A DNA stretch of 10,714 nt from GCA-002701455 sp964342575. Lineage in GTDB: Bacteria > Pseudomonadota > Alphaproteobacteria > Thalassobaculales > Thalassobaculaceae. The first letter of the stretch is position 1, and the number at the start of each line of letters is the position of its first letter. Of this stretch, positions 1 through 6,278 are shown piece after piece. Where the stretch lies: positions 1 through 10,714 of the forward strand of contig CAYFGZ010000116.1 in NCBI GenBank assembly GCA_964342575.1, given 5' to 3'. The notes beneath the pieces are model-generated. The model worked only from the letters and a program-made list of their open reading frames with translations, had not been told where the DNA came from and did not search any database. Position numbers and translations under genes: made by a program.

Positions 1-1488
1 AATGTTGCAATCGCTTTATCTGAAATCGAAGCTGGAACCGGTCTCTCGGGCAGCAATGTTGTAACTAGGGAGATAATCCCTCCTGGTTACAAAGTGGCCA
101 TTTGCGATATACCAGAGGGAAGCCCCATAAAAAAATATGACGTAACGGTTGGCTTTGCAAAAATGGATATCCTAGCTGGAACAATGCTACATAATCATAA
201 CATCGAATTCAAAGAATTTGACCGCGACTATGCGTATTCCAAACATTTTAAACCTATCCAATTACTCGCAGAAAAGGATAGAACCACATTTCAGGGCTAT
301 AAAAGGCCTGATGGACGCGCCGGCACTAGAAATTTCATTTCCATAGTATCAACTGTAAATTGTTCCGCAACAGTGGTTCACGCAATAGCTGATTACTTTA
401 CAGAAACGCGGATGGAGACGTATCCAAATGTAGATGGTGTTGCTGCATTTAGCCACAATACAGGCTGCGGTATGGAGATGACGGGCGAGCCGATGGATTT
501 ACTCCATCGAACACTCGCAGGTTATATAAAACATCCCAATGTTGCTGCTAGCTTGGTTGTGGGATTGGGGTGTGAAAGATGTCAAGTCGGCGGTTTATTT
601 GAATCACAAAAGTTAGATCCTGGTATAAGTCTGAGGACACTTGTCATGCAAGAGTCGGGCGGAACGAGGAAAACTATTTCACAAGGCATAAGTATCGTTG
701 AGGAACTCCTGGAGCAAGCCAATCAATTTCAACGGGAAACGGTATCGGCCAGACATATAATGGTCGGCCTGCAGTGTGGAGGTTCAGATGGATTTTCATC
801 CATAACTGCAAACCCTTCGCTTGGTAAAGCCATTGATATCCTTTCCTTGCATGGTGGAACAGGTATTTTATCAGAGACCCCGGAAATATATGGAGTAGAA
901 CACACTCTGACCGCAAGGGCAGCGTCGGTAAAAATTGGAAAGAAACTGATAGAACGGATTCGGTGGTGGAAAGATGAGTACGCTGTTGACCGAGACGTCC
1001 AAATTAACGGCACTGTAAGCCCTGGAAATCAACGCGGAGGTCTAGCCAATATTCTAGAAAAATCGCTTGGAGCGTCAATGAAAGGAGGAACAGGACCGTT
1101 GATGGAAGTCTATAAATACGCGGAACCCGTAACCGCGAACGGTTTCGTGTTTATGGACACCCCGGGGTTTGATCCAGTATCTGCAACGGGCCAGATAGCA
1201 GGCGGCGCAAATCTGATAGCCTTCACGACGGGTCGGGGGTCTTGTTTCGGGGCAAAGCCAAGCCCTTCTATAAAACTAGCCACCAATACCCCAATGTTCG
1301 AACGACTAGAGGAAGATATGGATATTAATTGTGGAGCGATATTGGATGGAGAAGTTGACGTCGACGGAATGGGCCAACGCATTTTCGACTACTTCTTGCT
1401 AATTGCCTCTGGAAAAAAAACCAAAAGTGAAGAACTCGCGTTAGGAAGACACGAGTTTGTTCCTTGGAACATTGGAATTACAGGCTAA
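1..1488 (+). CDS. UxaA/GarD-family sugar-acid dehydratase (altronate/galactarate dehydratase-like), 5' partial
   Basis: Enzymes of this family dehydrate sugar acids such as D-altronate or D-galactarate to 2-keto-3-deoxy acids in the cytoplasm, using a divalent metal. The reading frame is open to base 1, so the true start lies to the left. A GTG at base 94 could be taken as a start, but the codons before it read NVAIALSEIEAG and then PPGYKVA, the conserved N-terminal SAF-type domain, so it is internal. That domain spans roughly bases 1-240, followed by the catalytic UxaA domain. Visible motifs are GYKRPDGRAGTRN (about 295-333), HNTGCGM (454-474), GLGCERC (562-582) and, near the end, FTTGRGSCFGAKPSPSIK. 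Full-length relatives have about 500 residues; 495 are visible, so only a few are missing. SAF and catalytic parts sit in one chain, unlike the two-subunit sulfolactate sulfo-lyase. The substrate is not determined. The gene converges on the flavoenzyme gene with 17 bp between stops. Confidence 0.88.
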   Translation, partial: NVAIALSEIEAGTGLSGSNVVTREIIPPGYKVAICDIPEGSPIKKYDVTVGFAKMDILAGTMLHNHNIEFKEFDRDYAYSKHFKPIQLLAEKDRTTFQGYKRPDGRAGTRNFISIVSTVNCSATVVHAIADYFTETRMETYPNVDGVAAFSHNTGCGMEMTGEPMDLLHRTLAGYIKHPNVAASLVVGLGCERCQVGGLFESQKLDPGISLRTLVMQESGGTRKTISQGISIVEELLEQANQFQRETVSARHIMVGLQCGGSDGFSSITANPSLGKAIDILSLHGGTGILSETPEIYGVEHTLTARAASVKIGKKLIERIRWWKDEYAVDRDVQINGTVSPGNQRGGLANILEKSLGASMKGGTGPLMEVYKYAEPVTANGFVFMDTPGFDPVSATGQIAGGANLIAFTTGRGSCFGAKPSPSIKLATNTPMFERLEEDMDINCGAILDGEVDVDGMGQRIFDYFLLIASGKKTKSEELALGRHEFVPWNIGITG

Positions 1489-1505
1489 CGAATTTGTCTT
1501 TTTTT

Positions 1506-3983
1506 CTACTCTGGGTGTCGCATACGTGCGCCAGAGGGATCGTAAAATGCGCTAAGGGTTGCTTCAGCTGGAAAAAGTTCTCCCGCAATGTCTATTTTAT
1601 AGTTCGACCCAACGAGATCATTTTCCATCTCGCCCTTCTCTATAGGAATATAACCAAGACCCACCGCTCCTCCTAAAAAATGACCAAAATTTCCCGACGT
1701 TATTCTGCCTACCGGCTTCCCATCCCTTAAAATAGGTTCGTTATGGAAAAGAAGGGGCGAAGGGTCCTTCAAACAAAATTGAACAAGACGCCGTTTCAAC
1801 CCCTCTTCTTTTTTCTTAATAACGGCAGATTTTCCAATAAAATCACCATATTTATTGGCACTTTTATCAAGTTTCACCGCAAACCCCAAACCTGCCTCCA
1901 AAACATGATCCTCATCCGTTATATCATGACCAAAATGACGATAAGCCTTTTCGAGGCGACATGAGTCTAACACATGCATGCCGCAAAGCTTTAGGCCAAC
2001 CTCGCTGCCCACCTCCATTAAAATATCAAATGCATGAACAGCCATGTCCGTTGGGACATAAATTTCCCATCCCAGCTCCCCAACATAACTAATCCGATGC
2101 GCTCTGGCCAACCCCATACCAATTTCTATTTCTCGCGCCGTACCAAACGGAAAACTCACGTTGGAGAAATCGTCATAACATACACCTTCCATGACTTTTC
2201 GTGCCTTTGGTCCCATCACAGAAAATACCGCCTCAGAGCTAGTAACATCAGTAACGATACAATTGGCATCCTCTGGCAGATTCCTTTTAAGCCATGAAAG
2301 ATCTCTAGTAGCAGAAGCAGCTGAAGTGACAATTAAAAATGCATTTTCAGAAAGACGAGTAACTGTCAAATCGGCTTCGATACCTCCCCTTTGGTTCAAC
2401 CATTGTCCGTAAACTATTCTGCCAACGTCCACCTCCACATTATTTGCCATAACTTTTTGCAGCACGGATAACGCATCTCTTCCTTCCAAGCGAAATTTGG
2501 CAAAAGAACTCATGTCAAAAAGCCCTACACCATTTCTAACAGCGAGGTGTTCTTTTGCCGCGAAATCAAACCAATTCTGCCTCTTCCATGAGTATTGATA
2601 TTCCGGAAGCCGTTTTCCATTGTCTTCATTTGGAGGTAAAAACCAATTCGCCCTTTCCCATCCAGCTGTTTCACCAAAGCAGGCTCCGTAATCCTTTAAT
2701 CTATGATGAACCGCGCTTCTTCTGATCCCTCTTGCAGAGTTGAATTGCCTGTACGGGAAATGGTCTGCGTAGAGCAAACCTAGTGTCTCTTTTGATCGCT
2801 GAAAAAGATAGGTTTTATTATTTTGAAAAGATTGCATGCGGCGAATATCAACATCCCAAAGATCAAATGGCGGTTCTCCGCCATCCATCCATTCCGAAAG
2901 AGCTTTTCCCGCTCCACCAGCTGATTGTATGCCGATCGAATTAAACCCGCACGCAACAAAAAAATTTTTGAGATGGGGTGCCTCGCCGAGCAGATAGCGA
3001 TTATCGGGAGTGAAACTTTCAGGTCCATTAAAAAATAACTGAATACCAGTATTTTCTAGAATAGGCAGTCTTCTTGTCGCACCTTCAAGAATTGGTCCAA
3101 AATGCTCTATATCTTGAGGCAATTCATCAAAGCAAAAATCTTCGGGTATCCCCTGATCACCCCAAGGTTTCGCTACCAATTCAAATGCGCCGATTAAAAG
3201 TTTTCCAGCATCTTCCTTGTAGTAAGTGCATTCATCCGGGACCCTCAAGACGGGCAAATCGTGGGGCAAATTTTTAATAGGCTCTGTGACAGCATAAAAG
3301 TGCTCATTGGCATGAAGCGGAATGTTCACGCCGGCCATCGCCCCGACTTCCCTTCCCCACATCCCCGCACAGTTTACAACATAATCCGACTGTATTTCAC
3401 CATCACCGGTCACAACACCTTTAACCTGACCTCGCTTACAACAGACGTCAGTCACTTTGACATTTTCAAAAATCATAACACCATTTGATCGGGCGCCTTT
3501 TGCTAATGCTAGAGCTATGTTTGAAGGATCAGCCTGACCGTCACTTGGGAGGAAAACACCTCCAACAGCATCTTCAGTATATAGGAGGGGATAGTATTTT
3601 TTTATATCGGAGGGGAGCAATTCTTCGGCATCAAGCCCAAAATTTTTTGCCATTGCAACACCACGTTTAAGCTCCTCCAAGCGATCATTCGTTAGCGCTA
3701 ACGAGAGCGACCCGTGCCGCTTATATCCCGTAGCAACGCCTGTCTCTTCTTCTAAGCGGTCATACAAATCTGCAGAGTACATAGCTAACCTGGTCATATT
3801 TAGAGTTGCACGCAGTTGCCCTATTAAACCAGCGGCGTGCCATGTTGTCCCACTAGTTAGTTGTTTCCGTTCCAATAAAATGATATCGCGCCACCCTATT
3901 TTTGCTAAATGATAAGCAACCGAGCACCCTATAACTCCACCACCAATAATGACAACTCTAGCTTTGCTTGGAATTTGAGACAT
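1506..3983 (-). CDS. FAD-dependent oxidoreductase with GcvT-like C-terminal half (dimethylglycine/sarcosine dehydrogenase family)
   Basis: This family oxidatively demethylates N-methylated amino acids such as dimethylglycine or sarcosine. FAD is reduced in the N-terminal half and the one-carbon unit passes to tetrahydrofolate in the C-terminal half. Residues 9-38 form a Rossmann FAD site (VVIIGGGVIG, then acidic E38). The motif SGTTWHAAG places H49 where relatives attach FAD covalently. The DAO domain runs to about residue 370, with a linker domain to about 430 (RRSAVHHRLKDYG). The GcvT domain includes GGIEADLTVTR (533-543), YVGELGWE (633-640) and RLEKAYRHFG (676-685). A GcvT C-terminal barrel ends the protein. 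The 825-residue length is normal for the family. The ATG is supported by AAAAGGA seven bases upstream. It lies 57 bp downstream of the MFS gene on the same strand, so co-transcription is likely. The substrate is unproven; dimethylglycine, sarcosine or a related N-methyl compound are candidates. Confidence 0.9.
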   Translation of the reverse strand: MSQIPSKARVVIIGGGVIGCSVAYHLAKIGWRDIILLERKQLTSGTTWHAAGLIGQLRATLNMTRLAMYSADLYDRLEEETGVATGYKRHGSLSLALTNDRLEELKRGVAMAKNFGLDAEELLPSDIKKYYPLLYTEDAVGGVFLPSDGQADPSNIALALAKGARSNGVMIFENVKVTDVCCKRGQVKGVVTGDGEIQSDYVVNCAGMWGREVGAMAGVNIPLHANEHFYAVTEPIKNLPHDLPVLRVPDECTYYKEDAGKLLIGAFELVAKPWGDQGIPEDFCFDELPQDIEHFGPILEGATRRLPILENTGIQLFFNGPESFTPDNRYLLGEAPHLKNFFVACGFNSIGIQSAGGAGKALSEWMDGGEPPFDLWDVDIRRMQSFQNNKTYLFQRSKETLGLLYADHFPYRQFNSARGIRRSAVHHRLKDYGACFGETAGWERANWFLPPNEDNGKRLPEYQYSWKRQNWFDFAAKEHLAVRNGVGLFDMSSFAKFRLEGRDALSVLQKVMANNVEVDVGRIVYGQWLNQRGGIEADLTVTRLSENAFLIVTSAASATRDLSWLKRNLPEDANCIVTDVTSSEAVFSVMGPKARKVMEGVCYDDFSNVSFPFGTAREIEIGMGLARAHRISYVGELGWEIYVPTDMAVHAFDILMEVGSEVGLKLCGMHVLDSCRLEKAYRHFGHDITDEDHVLEAGLGFAVKLDKSANKYGDFIGKSAVIKKKEEGLKRRLVQFCLKDPSPLLFHNEPILRDGKPVGRITSGNFGHFLGGAVGLGYIPIEKGEMENDLVGSNYKIDIAGELFPAEATLSAFYDPSGARMRHPE

Positions 3984-4040
3984 TATGGCATCCTTTTAGC
4001 CCTAGTTTTCTTTTATTTTACATGCTCGTAGAACAATGAA

Positions 4041-5276
4041 CTATGATGATGTAACCTCAACCTCTTGTCTTTTAAAACGAAGATAGAGTCCGCTAACAAT
4101 AATCAAATGCACAAGGTTGAATGCAAATCCACCTACAAAGGCAAAAGCGTAGGAACCTGTCAAATCGAAAATATGACCCGCCATCCATCCCCCAATCGCC
4201 ATTCCAATTCCGGCCGCTAAATACTGAGCCGCAACCCTCCATCCGATTTGTTTTACGGGAAACCAGAGCCTTATTATGAGCGGATAACAGGGCATAATCC
4301 CAGCAAAACCTAGCCCAAACAATGCAGCTGCTACATACAAGCCGGCTAAACTATCAACAGCGGCGAAAACTAATAACATTGTGGCCTGGCTCGCTGAACC
4401 AATCAATAGAGTTACAATCGGTCCGACCTTATCAGACAGCATTCCAAAACCTATTCTACTAAAAAACCCAACCGCCATAAGCACAGATAATAAACGAGCT
4501 GCATCGACGGTCGAATACCCCAAATCGGTTCCATGACTAACCAAATGCACCACTGGCATAGCCATAGCGGAGCAACAACATATCACTGCTATCCACAGTA
4601 GTAATTGTAAATTCAGGGAACTCATGCCTAAGGGCAGATTTCTCCCACTGATCTCAGTTTCCATTTTTGAATCTTCGATATTTTCGGGAGGACGATATCT
4701 AATTAACCAGACCATTGGCAGCATTGCACATATTGCGAATATACCAAAATAGAGAAATGTTTGACGCCAACCAACCGTATCGTTCAAGTGTTGAAAGATA
4801 GGAGGCCAGATAACACCCGCCAGACCTTGCCCAGAGGCAATAATTGCAACCGCCAACCCCCGGCGTCGGTCAAACCATTTCATCCCATTTGCAATCAATG
4901 GGGCGATCATGGCTGATTTTCCAAACAAGCCTATCAAAAGACCGTTTGCTATCCAGAGAGTCCACCGTCCCTCCGTAAAACTAACCATAAAAGCCCCAAA
5001 CGCTATCATCAATGCCCCAAATAATGCCGGTTGCCAAATACCTCTGCGATCCATCCATAGGCCCATCAAAATTCCTCCAACGCCGGCTCCTAACATCATT
5101 AGCGAATAGGCGAAAGACGGCACCCATCTAAGAGTACCCAAATCGGATGCGATAGGCTTGAGCGATACAAAAAGAATATTGGGTGCTCCGAGGCCAATTG
5201 TATTTAAACCCAATGAACAGAATATTATCACCCAGCCGTACGGAACTTCGATACTAGTTTTTTGATCTAAGACCAT
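4041..5276 (-). CDS. MFS transporter, monocarboxylate/oxalate-formate-antiporter-like
   Basis: This is a polytopic inner-membrane carrier of the major facilitator superfamily, about 411 residues with some twelve hydrophobic segments in two halves. A hydrophilic central loop lies near residues 195-220. MFS motif A is visible after helix 2 (GLWMDRRG) and its degenerate copy after helix 8 (GMLSDKVG), the usual internal duplication. The overall look (short N-terminus, then YGWVIIF, LRWVPSFAYS, HLVSHGTDLGYS) suggests the MCT/OFA-like group that carries small organic anions, but substrate cannot be read from sequence. I chose the ATG at 5276. A TTG four codons upstream (5288) is possible, but neither start has a strong Shine-Dalgarno. 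It is the first gene of a probable two-gene unit with the FAD/GcvT oxidoreductase, which suggests it imports that enzyme's substrate or a precursor. It is transcribed divergently from the RraA-family gene. Confidence 0.88.
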   Translation of the reverse strand: MVLDQKTSIEVPYGWVIIFCSLGLNTIGLGAPNILFVSLKPIASDLGTLRWVPSFAYSLMMLGAGVGGILMGLWMDRRGIWQPALFGALMIAFGAFMVSFTEGRWTLWIANGLLIGLFGKSAMIAPLIANGMKWFDRRRGLAVAIIASGQGLAGVIWPPIFQHLNDTVGWRQTFLYFGIFAICAMLPMVWLIRYRPPENIEDSKMETEISGRNLPLGMSSLNLQLLLWIAVICCCSAMAMPVVHLVSHGTDLGYSTVDAARLLSVLMAVGFFSRIGFGMLSDKVGPIVTLLIGSASQATMLLVFAAVDSLAGLYVAAALFGLGFAGIMPCYPLIIRLWFPVKQIGWRVAAQYLAAGIGMAIGGWMAGHIFDLTGSYAFAFVGGFAFNLVHLIIVSGLYLRFKRQEVEVTSS

Positions 5277-5290
5277 GGACCCGTCCAACT

Positions 5291-5339
5291 CTAATGAAAT
5301 CCGTTGTACTAAACCCTACAGCCACTCTTTTTTCATTAG
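5291..5339. repeat. 9-bp perfect inverted repeat upstream of the MFS gene
   Basis: CTAATGAAA at 5291-5299 is exactly repeated in reverse complement as TTTCATTAG at 5331-5339, with half-site centres 40 bp apart. It lies 15-63 bp upstream of the transporter ATG, where a regulator could bind two helical faces or the transcript leader could fold. Function is inferred only from position; a 9-bp match in AT-rich DNA may be chance. Confidence 0.4.
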
Positions 5340-5374
5340 CGAAAGACTACGAATTTTCACAACTCAACTGGAAT

Positions 5375-5402
5375 CTTATATATCGATATAAATAGATACA
5401 AT
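5375..5402 (+). promoter_or_regulatory. Candidate promoter for the RraA-family gene with an internal palindrome
   Basis: TACAAT at 5397-5402 is a good sigma-70-like -10 hexamer. A weak -35 candidate (CTTATA, 5375-5380) lies 16 bp upstream. The perfect 12-bp palindrome TATATCGATATA (5379-5390) overlaps the end of that -35 and fills most of the spacer, a classic position for a repressor operator. A start near 5409 would give a leader of about 155 nt before the ATG at 5564. The promoter assignment is inference; the palindrome is seen directly. Confidence 0.4.
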
Positions 5403-5465
5403 AGAGGACAGGAAAAAGAAATGAATATCGGAGACTTGTTAATTGTTTGTTAATAATAAATAAAC

Positions 5466-5547
5466 CTGGAATTAGATCCAGTTTCAGCAAATGCTGAGGA
5501 CAGTTTTCTAGCATGAACCATTTGTCCAAAAATAACACTACTAGTAG
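5466..5547 (+). other. Hairpin-rich leader segment upstream of the RraA-family gene
   Basis: Three potential stems follow one another: CTGGA/TCCAG (5466-5470 with 5477-5481), TCAGCA/TGCTGA (5484-5497, tight loop) and GGACA/TGTCC (5498-5502 with 5523-5527). A perfect 10-bp palindrome CTACTAGTAG (5538-5547) ends 4 bp before the Shine-Dalgarno. I do not recognise a known riboswitch class. The stems are short and unsupported by covariation, so this is only a candidate structured leader. Confidence 0.3.
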
Positions 5548-5551
5548 CCTT

Positions 5552-5558
5552 GGAGAGG
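5552..5558 (+). promoter_or_regulatory. Strong ribosome binding site that decides the RraA-family start
   Basis: GGAGAGG lies five bases before the ATG at 5564, close to ideal. The in-frame ATG at 5513 has only GAGGA about 12 bases upstream and would add 17 polar residues not typical of the family, so 5564 is preferred. Confidence 0.8.
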
Positions 5559-5563
5559 TTAAT

Positions 5564-6238
5564 ATGAGCATCGGCTTTAGAATTTTAAAACGTCAACAAC
5601 GAGTAAATTTAGACTTGGCCAAAGAATTTTTAGATCTCCCTGTTGCAAATGTTAGCGACAGCATGTGGCGCATGACCGCTGGCGGGCCGAAATTGCGCCC
5701 TATGCATCAATCTGGACAGATGGCGGGTCCTGCTCTTACCGTCAAATCCCGTCCCGGAGACAACTTAATGCTTCACAAGGCTATAGACATAGCAGAACCC
5801 GGTGACGTTATTGTCTGTGATGCTGGCGGAGACCTTACAAATTCTCTGATGGGCGAGCTCATGTTAGCCCATGCAGTCAAGCGTGGCGTTGGGGGATTTG
5901 TCTTGAATGGCGCAGTCCGAGATGTCCTTGCATTTCTTGAAGTTAATTTACCAGTATTTGCAGCCGGTGTGAGTCACCGTGGACCATACAAAGACGGTCC
6001 TGGAGAAATAAATGTGCCCTTGGCTCTGGATGGCATGATAATTGAACCTGGCGACTTAGTAATTGGAGATTGGGACGGTGTGCTATCAATTCCTTTTGAT
6101 GCTGCCAAAGATATACTTGAAAAAACCAAAAGTAAGCAAACTGCAGAAATTGAGCAAATGAATTCTATCAATGCCGGAAATAGCGATCGATCCTGGGTGG
6201 ATAAAATACTCGAAGAACGGGGATGCCAGATGCCTTAA
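5564..6238 (+). CDS. RraA-family protein, probable 4-hydroxy-4-methyl-2-oxoglutarate aldolase / oxaloacetate decarboxylase type
   Basis: RraA-fold enzymes are cytoplasmic class II (metal-dependent) aldolases that split 4-hydroxy-4-methyl-2-oxoglutarate or similar hydroxy-oxo-diacids to pyruvate. Many also decarboxylate oxaloacetate; a few relatives are RNase E regulators. The 224-residue product shows VANVSDSMWR near the N-terminus, GDVIVCDAGGD (80-90), the loop MGELM (96-100), and GFVLNGAVRD (111-120). R119 and D120 match the pyruvate-binding arginine and metal-anchoring aspartate of the aldolases. EPGDLVIGDWDGV (161-173) follows. The glycine-to-RD spacing and retained RD pair favour an enzyme over a non-catalytic RraA. 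The start at ATG 5564 is chosen on the strong ribosome site. The C-terminal helix is rich in K, E and Q. It is divergent from the transporter and convergent with the aminotransferase (40 bp apart). The exact substrate is unknown, so no symbol is given. Confidence 0.87.
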   Translation: MSIGFRILKRQQRVNLDLAKEFLDLPVANVSDSMWRMTAGGPKLRPMHQSGQMAGPALTVKSRPGDNLMLHKAIDIAEPGDVIVCDAGGDLTNSLMGELMLAHAVKRGVGGFVLNGAVRDVLAFLEVNLPVFAAGVSHRGPYKDGPGEINVPLALDGMIIEPGDLVIGDWDGVLSIPFDAAKDILEKTKSKQTAEIEQMNSINAGNSDRSWVDKILEERGCQMP

Positions 6239-6278
6239 TAGTTCCGTACTTTTCTAATCATCTTTGTTACTGACTTTA

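Noticed and set aside
729..1013. Minus-strand open frame inside the dehydratase gene
   Set aside because: It lies antisense to a well-conserved coding region, has no recognisable domain and no ribosome site of note.
94..1488. GTG at 94 as the start of the dehydratase gene
   Set aside because: The 31 codons upstream are open and encode the conserved beginning of the SAF-type domain, so the gene starts left of the window.
1460..1505. Possible terminator at the dehydratase/flavoenzyme convergent junction
   Set aside because: There is a T-run at 1499-1505, but the only nearby stem (GTTCC/GGAAC, two-base loop) is weak and about 25 bases away from it.
5379..5402. Insertion-sequence end or attachment site in the AT-rich divergent region
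   Set aside because: No flanking direct repeats, transposase or integrase gene, or second copy of the palindrome in the window.
5513..5563. ATG at 5513 as the RraA-family start
   Set aside because: Poorly placed ribosome site and a polar 17-residue extension; the in-frame ATG at 5564 has GGAGAGG at an ideal distance.
6239..6278. Bidirectional terminator between the RraA-family gene and the aminotransferase
   Set aside because: No stem of useful length followed by a T-run is visible on either strand.
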